From Pseudomonas sp. FP2309 (lineage in GTDB: Bacteria > Pseudomonadota > Gammaproteobacteria > Pseudomonadales > Pseudomonadaceae), in the NCBI RefSeq assembly GCF_030687575.1, contig NZ_CP117439.1, positions 4,913,501-4,977,500 on the forward strand: a DNA stretch of 64,000 nt, written 5' to 3'. The notes under the pieces were generated by a model. It did no database searches and was not told the origin of the DNA. It was given only the letters and a program-made list of their open reading frames with translations. Position numbers and translations under genes: made by a program. Shown piece after piece: positions 9,415 to 16,534 of this stretch. Each line of letters begins with the position of its first letter. The stretch's first letter is position 1.

Positions 9415-10001
9415 GTAAAGAGTTCGCCCTGCAGTTCGTCGAGCAGCATCTGGATCGCATCCAGCCGCTGCTGCGGGTCATTGAGTTGCAACAGGTCGAC
9501 CTTGTCGGCCTCGGTGAAGGGCAACAGGTACGCCAACTGATTGCCCAAGGCTTGCTGGCCATCGGCGTGGGCGTCCATGTCCAGCGAGGCGACCATCGGA
9601 TGTTCGGCCAGGGCCTGAAGCAACGCCAACAGATCGGCGTCCTCCTCTTCCAGCGGCTGGTCCGGCAGCTCCTCGAGCCACTGCACCTGCGCCACCAGCA
9701 ACTGGTCCTTCTGCGCCTCGGCGCTGACCACCCGAAAACGGCGACCGCCTTCGACACGAATGCCAAGCAGGCCGTTGTCCTGCTGCTTGAAGTCGCGAAT
9801 CAGTGCTTCACAGCCGATCCGCGCGTAGCCCTCCGGCGCCGTGCCGACTTCCTTGCCGTCGAGGATGCACACCACGCCGAAGCCTTCACCCTTTTTCATG
9901 CAGCGGCTGATCATGTCCAAGTAGCGCGCCTCGAACAGTTGCAGGTCGAGGGTGCAGCCTGGGAACAGCACGGTATTGAGCGGAAACAACGCCAGACTCA
10001 T
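9408..10001 (-). CDS. Lon N-terminal (LAN) domain protein
   Basis: This 197-residue protein consists essentially of the Lon substrate-binding domain without ATPase or protease modules. The opening MSLALFPLNTVLFPGCTLDL and the motif LFEARYLDMI are characteristic. In Lon this domain recognises substrates; the role of stand-alone versions is not settled. The ATG at 10001 has AAGGAAACC upstream. The frame stays open further upstream, but that extension lies opposite lrgB and is not real. It may be cotranscribed with lrgAB, 20 bases away. Confidence 0.88.
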   Translation of the reverse strand: MSLALFPLNTVLFPGCTLDLQLFEARYLDMISRCMKKGEGFGVVCILDGKEVGTAPEGYARIGCEALIRDFKQQDNGLLGIRVEGGRRFRVVSAEAQKDQLLVAQVQWLEELPDQPLEEEDADLLALLQALAEHPMVASLDMDAHADGQQALGNQLAYLLPFTEADKVDLLQLNDPQQRLDAIQMLLDELQGELFTQ

Positions 10002-10021
10002 AAAGGTTTCCTTAAACCCGG

Positions 10022-10738
10022 TTAAACAATGACCGACACAGCCAACGGCAGGAACACCGCCGTGGCCACGCCCATCAAGCTCATCGCCAGCGCCGCAAAG
10101 GCACCGCACTCTTCGCTTTCCTGCAGGGCCACCGAGGTGCCGACAGCGTGAGCGGTCATGCCCAACGCCATGCCGCGCGCCTCCGGGCTGTACACCCCAA
10201 GCCCAGAGAGCAGAGCCGGACCCACCATGGCGCCCACCACTCCGGTGATCAGCACGAACACCGCCGCCAACGCCGCAACACCGCCAATCTGTTCGGCCAC
10301 CAGCATGGCAATCGGCGAGGTCACCGACTTGGGCGCCATGGTCATCAACATCATGTGTTCGGCGCCAAACCACCAACCCAGCAGCACGCACAGGCCGGTG
10401 GCCAGCACCCCACCTATCACCAGCGTAGTAAAAATCGGCCAGAACAACTGGCGAATGCGCCGCAGATTTAGGTAGAGCGGTACCGCCAGGGCCACCGTCG
10501 CGGGTCCCAGCAGGATGCCCATGATCTCGGTGCTCTTGCGGTATTCGGTGTAGCTCAGACCACAGGTAAGCAATACGCCGATCACCAGCAACATGGACAC
10601 CAGTACCGGTTGCAGGAAAATCCAGCGGGTCTTCTCGTAACCTGCCAGCACCAGTTGGTAAGCGCCGAGGGTGATGCCTATACCGAACAACGGGTGATGA
10701 ATGACGGCCGTCCAGGCGCCGTGCCAGTCGAAGATCAT
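10022..10738 (-). CDS. lrgB: LrgB/CidB family membrane protein
   Basis: This 238-residue polytopic protein of the LrgB/CidB (YohK) family pairs with LrgA/CidA. Family signatures are the central PKSVTSPIAM motif and GMTAHAVGTSVALQ. In Staphylococcus this pair acts as a holin/antiholin-like system affecting murein hydrolase export and pyruvate uptake; in Pseudomonas the function is less clear. The start codon overlaps the stop of lrgA by four bases (ATGA), so the two proteins are coupled. Confidence 0.93.
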   Translation of the reverse strand: MIFDWHGAWTAVIHHPLFGIGITLGAYQLVLAGYEKTRWIFLQPVLVSMLLVIGVLLTCGLSYTEYRKSTEIMGILLGPATVALAVPLYLNLRRIRQLFWPIFTTLVIGGVLATGLCVLLGWWFGAEHMMLMTMAPKSVTSPIAMLVAEQIGGVAALAAVFVLITGVVGAMVGPALLSGLGVYSPEARGMALGMTAHAVGTSVALQESEECGAFAALAMSLMGVATAVFLPLAVSVIV

Positions 10739-11088
10739 TGATCTTTCTCCTTGCGCTTGACCATCTGCTGCATCAGCACGCCAACGAAGGCCATGGCCAC
10801 CACCAGCGACAGCACCAGTGCGCCAACAATCGCCCAGAAATCAGCGGCGATATCCTTGGCGTACACCATCACCCCCACTGCCGGTGGCACCAGCAGCAAC
10901 GGCAGATAACGCAACAGGCTGCTGGCTGCAAGGCTCAGGGGCTCGCCGACTTCGCCACGCCACACCAGATAGCCCAGCATCAGCAGCAGGCCGATAATCG
11001 GCCCCGGCAGCACCGGTACCAGCAAATGATTGATCGCCGTGCCGATCAATTGAAACAGCACCAGCCACGTCAGACCGCGTAACAACAT
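10735..11088 (-). CDS. lrgA: LrgA/CidA family holin-like protein
   Basis: This is a 117-residue protein with four predicted transmembrane segments and the family motif PGPIIGLLLM, followed by LRYLPLLLVPPAVGVM. It resembles the CidA/LrgA (YohJ) holin-like partner of LrgB. The ATG at 11088 is preceded by GGGGGAAG at good spacing. A longer in-frame extension upstream covers the divergent hydratase promoter and gene and is rejected. The gene ends with the basic tail VKRKEKDQ. Confidence 0.92.
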   Translation of the reverse strand: MLLRGLTWLVLFQLIGTAINHLLVPVLPGPIIGLLLMLGYLVWRGEVGEPLSLAASSLLRYLPLLLVPPAVGVMVYAKDIAADFWAIVGALVLSLVVAMAFVGVLMQQMVKRKEKDQ

Positions 11089-11250
11089 CCGTTCTTCCCC
11101 CTTCAAGACCGCCCGCATTATAAGCACGCCCGCTCTATGCATCGGCATTCGCCGAAAGCATGGTGGGTTGACCGGGTTGATTGCCCATGATGATCTACAT
11201 TGGTTCCCTGTCACCCATAAAACAGCTTCGATGAACCAAGGAGAGACGCA

Positions 11251-11706
11251 ATGCCGTATGTACCTGTAGCGCAGCTCAACGACTATGTCGGCAAGGAACT
11301 GGGACGTTCCGAATGGCTCACCATCGACCAGGCCCGTATCAACCTGTTCGCAGAAGCCACCGGCGATCATCAGTTCATCCACGTTGACCCGGTCAAGGCC
11401 GCGCAAACCCCGTTCGGCAGCACCATCGCCCACGGTTTCCTGTCGCTGTCTTTGATGCCCAAATTGATGGAAGACATCCTGATCATGCCCGAAGGCCTGA
11501 AAATGGCGGTCAACTACGGCCTGGACAGCGTGCGCTTTATCCAACCGGTGAAGGTCGACTCCAAGGTGCGTCTGGCCGTGACCCTCACCGATGTCACCGA
11601 GAAAAAACCCGGGCAATGGCTGTTCAAGGCCACCGCCACCCTGGAGATCGAAGGCCAGGAAAAACCGGCCTACATCGCCGAGTCGCTGTCACTCTGCTTC
11701 GTGTAA
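11251..11706 (+). CDS. MaoC-like (R)-enoyl-CoA hydratase
   Basis: This 151-residue hot-dog fold protein belongs to the MaoC/PhaJ hydratase family, which hydrates trans-2-enoyl-CoA to (R)-3-hydroxyacyl-CoA. The catalytic Asp39 and His44 lie in ATGDHQFIHVDP, followed by FGSTIAHGFLSLSL, the second family motif. Such enzymes can feed polyhydroxyalkanoate synthesis from beta-oxidation, but no pha gene is nearby, so the true substrate is unknown. GGAGAG stands upstream of the ATG. Confidence 0.9.
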   Translation: MPYVPVAQLNDYVGKELGRSEWLTIDQARINLFAEATGDHQFIHVDPVKAAQTPFGSTIAHGFLSLSLMPKLMEDILIMPEGLKMAVNYGLDSVRFIQPVKVDSKVRLAVTLTDVTEKKPGQWLFKATATLEIEGQEKPAYIAESLSLCFV

Positions 11707-11712
11707 GGCTTT

Positions 11713-11745
11713 CCCTGTGGTGAGGCAGCAAAACTCACCACAGGG
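11713..11745 (+). terminator. Hairpin after the MaoC gene
   Basis: A perfect 12-bp stem, CCCTGTGGTGAG / CTCACCACAGGG, encloses a nine-base loop just after the MaoC-like stop codon. There is no long T-run after it, so it could be an intrinsic terminator of reduced strength or an mRNA-stabilising hairpin. Confidence 0.55.
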
Positions 11746-11811
11746 TATGTAAATTTATGTATGAAACCTGCAGCTGCGGCATACTCGGCGCTCAATTATC
11801 CGGATCCCGCT

Positions 11812-13530
11812 ATGCGCCCACTCGCCCCCCTTGCCCTTGCCCTGTTGCTCACCGCTTGCGGAGACGGCGAATCGCTGTTGCCGCCCGATGCGCGCCTGCC
11901 CGATGGCGGCCGTTACCGGGGCGATGTGGTCAATGGTTTGCTGCAAGGCCAGGGCCGCGTCGACTACCCCAACGGCAGCTGGTACGCCGGCGAGTTCGAC
12001 AAGGGCCAATGGCATGGCCAGGGCGAATGGCATGGCAGCAATGGCGAAGTCTATAAAGGCCAGTTCAAGCAGGGCCTGTTTGACGGCCAGGGCAGCCTGA
12101 CCACGGCGGGCAGCCACTATGTCGGCGGTTTCAGGAACGGCCGGCGCAACGGCGAAGGCACCCTCAAAGAGGGGCAAATGACCTATCGCGGCGAATTCAA
12201 GGACGACCAGTACTCGGGCCTGGGGCGCCTGGAGCTGGCCGACGGCAGCCAATACCAGGGCCAGTTCGCCCACGGCAAACCCAACGGCGAAGGCCAGCGC
12301 AACGACGACAGCGGCAACCAGTTCAGCGGGCACTTCGTCAATGGCCAACTGGAGGGCAACGGTACCTTCAACAGCGCCGACGGCGACATCTATGTCGGCC
12401 AGTTCAAACAGAACCAGCTCAACGGCAAGGGCCGTTATGAAAACGCCGACGGCGACGTGTGGATCGGTCAGTTCAAGGAAGGCTCGCTCAGCGGCAAGGG
12501 CGAGTTGATCGGCGTGGATGGCAGCCACTACGTCGGCCAGTTCAGCGACTGGCGCTTCACCGGCGAAGGCCGCCTGAACCTCACGGACGGCAGCTTCTAC
12601 ATCGGTGGCTTCGACAGCGACAACTATCAAGGCCGGGGCACCCTGGTACTCACCGACGGCACCGTGCAGGCCGGCACGTGGGTCAACGGCATGCGCGTGC
12701 GTGACGCCGACGGCAAGCTGCTGCCCGACCCACTGGAAATCGGCGTGCTGGCCCAGGGTCGCTTGCTCGATGCCGCACTCGCCGCCGTGCCCCCGTCCAC
12801 CTCCGCCGTCGAGCTGTACACCCTGGTGCTGGCTGGCGACGGCAAACAAAGCGTGTTCCTGCGCGAGGCCGATTACGTCAGCAATATGCTCGCCTCGCGC
12901 TTCGGTGCTCGGGGGCAGATCCGCCTGGTCAACCACCGCGACCATATCGCCGACCGCCCCCTGGCTACCCGTGAAAGCCTGCGCCGCGCCGTGCAAACCC
13001 TGTCCGAGCGCACCGGGCCGGAAGACTTGGTGTTTATCTACCTGACCAGCCACGGCACCCACGAACACGAGCTGGTGCTGGACCAACCGCGCATGGAACT
13101 GGCCGACTTGCCCGCCGATGAACTGGCGGCGGTGCTCAGCCCATTAAAGAACCGTGACAAGATCGTGGTGATTTCCGCCTGCTACTCCGGCGGTTTCATC
13201 CCGGCGCTCAAAGATGAACACACCCTGATCATGACCGCCTCGCGCGCCGACCGCGTGTCCTTCGGTTGCTCCGAGGAAGCCGACTTCACCTACTTCGGCG
13301 ACGCCCTCTTCGCCCAAGCCCTCAACCAGACCGACGACTTGCAGCAAGCCTTCAAACTGGCGCAGTTGCATGTGAGCGAGCGCGAACAGGCAGACAACTT
13401 CGAAGCCTCCGAGCCGCAGATCTGGGCGCCAAAAGGCGTGATCACCCATTGGCAATTATTACGCAAGCAGCAGGCACGAAAGGCGCTCGAAAGCGTCTCA
13501 ATGAATAGCAAGGAAGCCAAAGGCAACTAA
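11812..13530 (+). CDS. MORN-repeat lipoprotein with C13-family cysteine protease domain
   Basis: The protein is about 572 residues. The N-terminus MRPLAPLALALLLTAC is a lipoprotein signal with a lipobox Cys at residue 16, which decides the ATG at 11812 over the in-frame ATG at 11761. About twelve MORN-type repeats (motifs such as YVGQFKQ, WIGQFKE and YIGGFDS, each followed by GxG) fill residues 30-310. A caspase-like C13 peptidase domain follows, with the His in LTSHGTHEHE and the Cys in ISACYSGGF. C13 members include legumain and GPI transamidase. The bacterial role is unknown; MORN repeats in other proteins contact membranes or partners. Confidence 0.88.
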   Translation: MRPLAPLALALLLTACGDGESLLPPDARLPDGGRYRGDVVNGLLQGQGRVDYPNGSWYAGEFDKGQWHGQGEWHGSNGEVYKGQFKQGLFDGQGSLTTAGSHYVGGFRNGRRNGEGTLKEGQMTYRGEFKDDQYSGLGRLELADGSQYQGQFAHGKPNGEGQRNDDSGNQFSGHFVNGQLEGNGTFNSADGDIYVGQFKQNQLNGKGRYENADGDVWIGQFKEGSLSGKGELIGVDGSHYVGQFSDWRFTGEGRLNLTDGSFYIGGFDSDNYQGRGTLVLTDGTVQAGTWVNGMRVRDADGKLLPDPLEIGVLAQGRLLDAALAAVPPSTSAVELYTLVLAGDGKQSVFLREADYVSNMLASRFGARGQIRLVNHRDHIADRPLATRESLRRAVQTLSERTGPEDLVFIYLTSHGTHEHELVLDQPRMELADLPADELAAVLSPLKNRDKIVVISACYSGGFIPALKDEHTLIMTASRADRVSFGCSEEADFTYFGDALFAQALNQTDDLQQAFKLAQLHVSEREQADNFEASEPQIWAPKGVITHWQLLRKQQARKALESVSMNSKEAKGN

Positions 13531-13559
13531 GCTGTAACGTGTAATAAGGGGGAAACACT

Positions 13560-14201
13560 ATGTATCTGACGCCTCAGCATATTTTGCTTGCCGGAGCCTC
13601 TGGCCTCACCGGCGAACACTTGCTCGATCGCCTGCTCAACGAACCCACCGTCACCCGCGTCCTCGCACCCAGCCGTAAACCTTTGGCCGAACACCCGCAC
13701 CTGGAAAACCCGGTGGGTGACCCAGCGGTGTTTTTGCCGCAGTTGAGCGGCCCTGTGGATATCGCCTTCTGCTGCCTGGGCACCACGATCAAGAAAGCCG
13801 GTTCCGAAGCCGCCTTCCGTGCCGTCGACCTGGACATGGTAGTGGCCTTCGCCAAGCGCGCGCGGGAACTGGGTGCGCGGCACCTGATCGTGATCAGCGC
13901 GATTGGCGCCGACCCGAAATCCTCGGTGTTCTACAACCGGGTCAAAGGGGAAATGGAACAGGCGTTGAAGGCGCAGGACTGGCCGCAACTGACCATCGTG
14001 CGCCCTTCGTTGTTGCTGGGGGAACGCCTGGAACCACGTCTGGCCGAGCAGTTGGCCGGGCCGTTGTCACGCTTGATTCCGGGCAAGTACCACGGCATTG
14101 AAGTATGCGAACTGGCCAGGGCCATGTGGCGCCTGGCGCTGGAAGAGCAGGATGGGGTGCGAGTCGTCGAGTCGGATGAGTTGCGCAAGCTCGGCAAGTG
14201 A
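13560..14201 (+). CDS. NAD(P)-binding oxidoreductase, HTATIP2/Fmp52-like
   Basis: This 213-residue Rossmann-fold protein of the atypical SDR class opens with [18 protein letters not shown], an NAD(P)-binding GxxGxxG-type motif. [17 protein letters not shown] and [21 protein letters not shown] carry the SDR core, with Tyr and Lys in YNRVK. The C-terminal [15 protein letters not shown] segment is typical of TIP30/Fmp52-like reductases. The substrate is unknown. It starts 29 bases after the protease gene with GGGGGAAA upstream and may share its transcript. Confidence 0.82.
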   Translation: MYLTPQHILLAGASGLTGEHLLDRLLNEPTVTRVLAPSRKPLAEHPHLENPVGDPAVFLPQLSGPVDIAFCCLGTTIKKAGSEAAFRAVDLDMVVAFAKRARELGARHLIVISAIGADPKSSVFYNRVKGEMEQALKAQDWPQLTIVRPSLLLGERLEPRLAEQLAGPLSRLIPGKYHGIEVCELARAMWRLALEEQDGVRVVESDELRKLGK

Positions 14202-14225
14202 CGGGCGCCCACTGACAGCGCCGAC

Positions 14226-14510
14226 TTACAGCCCGCCGGTGGCGTTAAACCCCACTCCCAGCACCGTCAACACTGACAACGGCAACAACAACGTGTCGAG
14301 CAACGCACTGGCAGGCAGGTCAACGCGAGGATAACTGGGCGCCTCGGCACCGAAACGGTCCCTGGCGCAGCAGCCGCCATTGATCGCATACAAATCCAGC
14401 CGCGTGCCGGCATACACCACTGGCGCACCCGGCTGCGCAGCGTCCAACGTGCGGGCGGTGGCGCAGCCTGCCAGGTGCAACGCCAATACCATCAACAGAA
14501 CCTTATTCAT
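14226..14510 (-). CDS. YceK/YidQ family lipoprotein
   Basis: This small 94-residue lipoprotein has the signal [16 protein letters not shown] with the lipid-modified Cys at 16. The YceK/YidQ signature follows: [11 protein letters not shown], the CC pair and the terminal hydrophobic segment [10 protein letters not shown]. Its function is unknown in any organism I recall. Its start overlaps the end of ubiX by eight bases, so it is the last gene of the mpl-ubiX operon. Confidence 0.82.
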   Translation of the reverse strand: MNKVLLMVLALHLAGCATARTLDAAQPGAPVVYAGTRLDLYAINGGCCARDRFGAEAPSYPRVDLPASALLDTLLLPLSVLTVLGVGFNATGGL

Positions 14511-15132
14511 CGCTGCTCAAATGGTGTTCGCCCCAACGCGGCAGCATGTCCTGGGGAATGTTCAGCAGGTTGAGAATCCGCGCCACCACAAAGTCCACCA
14601 GGTCATCGATGGTTTGCGGCTGGTGATAGAAGCCTGGCGACGCAGGCAAGATGGTAACGCCCATGTTCGACAGCTTGAGCATGTGCTCCAGATGGATACT
14701 CGAATACGGCGCCTCGCGCGGCACCAGGATCAACTGGCGGCGCTCCTTCAAGGTCACGTCCGCTGCGCGTTCGATCAGGTTATTGCAGGCGCCGGTGGCA
14801 ATCGCCGACAAGGTGCCGGTCGAGCACGGCACCACCACCATCGCCGCCGGCGCACCGGAGCCCGAGGCCACCGGCGACATCCAGTCCTCTTTGCCATAGA
14901 CCTTGATCTGCCCCGCCGCCGCACCGGTGTACTCGGTGAGGAACGCCTGCATCATCTGCACCTTGGCCGGCAACGCCACATCAGTCTCGGTGGCCAGCAC
15001 CAATTGCGCAGCCTTGGAGATCAAAAAGTGCACTTCGCGGTCTTCACGCACCAGGCAATCAAGCAGACGCAGACCGTAGGGCGCGCCCGAGGCGCCGGTC
15101 ATCGCCAGGGTGACGCGTTCCGGGCCGCTCAT
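14503..15132 (-). CDS. ubiX: Flavin prenyltransferase UbiX
   Basis: UbiX attaches dimethylallyl phosphate to FMN to make prenylated FMN for the UbiD decarboxylase in ubiquinone synthesis. The product is 209 residues. The N-terminal flavoprotein fold is [17 protein letters not shown], and the family signatures [26 protein letters not shown] and [17 protein letters not shown] are present. Its ATG overlaps the mpl stop by four bases. The mpl-ubiX order is as in P. aeruginosa. Confidence 0.95.
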   Translation of the reverse strand: MSGPERVTLAMTGASGAPYGLRLLDCLVREDREVHFLISKAAQLVLATETDVALPAKVQMMQAFLTEYTGAAAGQIKVYGKEDWMSPVASGSGAPAAMVVVPCSTGTLSAIATGACNNLIERAADVTLKERRQLILVPREAPYSSIHLEHMLKLSNMGVTILPASPGFYHQPQTIDDLVDFVVARILNLLNIPQDMLPRWGEHHLSSDE

Positions 15133-16478
15133 TTGAGCGCCTCGGCCAGTTTGCCGTGCAGGCCGCCGAAGCCGCCGTTGCTCATGATCACCACGTGGGT
15201 CCCCGGCTTGGCCTGACGCTTGACCTGCTCGATGATGCCGTCAAGGGAGTCACACACGACCGATGGCACGGTGCACAACGCGGCAACGCCCGGCAGGTCC
15301 CAGCCCAGGTTGGCTGGGGCATACCACACCACCTGATCGGCATCATTGACGCTTTCGGGCAAACCATCACGGTGCGCACCGAGTTTCATGGAGTTGGAGC
15401 GCGGCTCAACAATCGCGATCACCTGGGCATCACCGACGCGCTTGCGCAGGCCGTCCAGCGTGGTGGCAATGGCGGTGGGGTGGTGGGCAAAGTCGTCGTA
15501 GATGGTAATCCCATTCACATCGGCGACCTTTTCCATACGCCGCTTCACGCTTTTGAACGCACTCAGCGCGGCGATGCCCATGGACGGCACCACACCCACA
15601 TGTCGCGCGGCGGCCAGGGTGACCAAGGCGTTGGCGACGTTGTGCTGGCCCGTCATGTCCCATTCGACAATGCCTTGGGCCTCGCCTTCGAACAGCACTT
15701 CAAACCTGGAACCGTCCTGGCTGAGCAAGTTGACCTGCCACTGCCCGCCGGCACCGGTGGTCTGCACCGGGGTCCAGCAGCTCATCTCGATCACGCGCTG
15801 CAAGGCCGGCTCGGTGGTGGGGTGGATCACCAGGCCTTCACTCGGGATGGTGCGAACCAAGTGGTGGAACTGCCGCTCGATGGCCGGCAGATCGGGAAAG
15901 ATGTCAGCGTGATCGAATTCCAGATTATTAAGGATGGCGGTACGCGGGCGGTAGTGAACGAACTTGGAGCGCTTGTCGAAGAAGGCGCTGTCATATTCAT
16001 CCGCTTCGATCACGAAAAACGGGGTCTGCCCCAGGCGCGCGGAGACCGAAAAATTCTGTGGCACACCACCGATCAGGAAACCCGGGCTCATGCCCGCGTG
16101 CTCCAGCACCCAGGCCAGCATGCTGCTGGTGGTGGTTTTGCCATGGGTGCCGGCAACGGCCAGTACCCAGCGACCTTGCAATACGTGGTCGGCCAGCCAT
16201 TGCGGGCCGGACACATAAGGCAGACCTTTGTTAAGGACGTACTCGACGGCGGGGTTGCCACGGGACATGGCGTTGCCGATCACCACCAGGTCCGGGACCG
16301 GGTCAAATTGCGCCGGGTCGTAACCCTGGGTCAGCTCAATGCCCTGAGCCTCCAGTTGTGTGCTCATGGGCGGGTAAACATTGGCATCGGAGCCCGTTAC
16401 GTGATGGCCCAGTTCCTTGGCCAGAACGGCCATCGAGCCCATGAATGTGCCGCAGATACCGAGAATATGAATATGCAT
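15129..16478 (-). CDS. mpl: UDP-MurNAc:tripeptide ligase Mpl (murein recycling)
   Basis: Mpl reattaches recycled L-Ala-gamma-D-Glu-meso-DAP to UDP-MurNAc. This Mur ligase is 449 residues, with the nucleotide-sensing N-terminus [15 protein letters not shown], the ATP loop [30 protein letters not shown] and the terminal SNGGFGG motif. The ATG at 16478 has GAGG six bases upstream and is preferred over an ATG at 16496. The gene is first in the mpl-ubiX operon and borders the accessory insert at 16.5-21.1 kb. Confidence 0.95.
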   Translation of the reverse strand: MHIHILGICGTFMGSMAVLAKELGHHVTGSDANVYPPMSTQLEAQGIELTQGYDPAQFDPVPDLVVIGNAMSRGNPAVEYVLNKGLPYVSGPQWLADHVLQGRWVLAVAGTHGKTTTSSMLAWVLEHAGMSPGFLIGGVPQNFSVSARLGQTPFFVIEADEYDSAFFDKRSKFVHYRPRTAILNNLEFDHADIFPDLPAIERQFHHLVRTIPSEGLVIHPTTEPALQRVIEMSCWTPVQTTGAGGQWQVNLLSQDGSRFEVLFEGEAQGIVEWDMTGQHNVANALVTLAAARHVGVVPSMGIAALSAFKSVKRRMEKVADVNGITIYDDFAHHPTAIATTLDGLRKRVGDAQVIAIVEPRSNSMKLGAHRDGLPESVNDADQVVWYAPANLGWDLPGVAALCTVPSVVCDSLDGIIEQVKRQAKPGTHVVIMSNGGFGGLHGKLAEALK

Positions 16479-16534
16479 GGTTGACCTCGTAAACATCGAG
16501 GCAGGTTAGCGCAGGGAGGGGCAAATCGCACTCT

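Noticed and set aside
10002..10391. N-terminal extension of the Lon-N protein
   Set aside because: The extension is opposite frame to the conserved lrgB; the family start MSLALFPLN with its own ribosome site is at 10001.
10022..11088. lrgAB as a phage holin cassette
   Set aside because: Both proteins are the chromosomal CidA/CidB-like type in core gene order, not phage holins.
11089..11616. N-terminal extension of LrgA
   Set aside because: It runs through the promoter and coding part of the divergent MaoC gene and has no family similarity.
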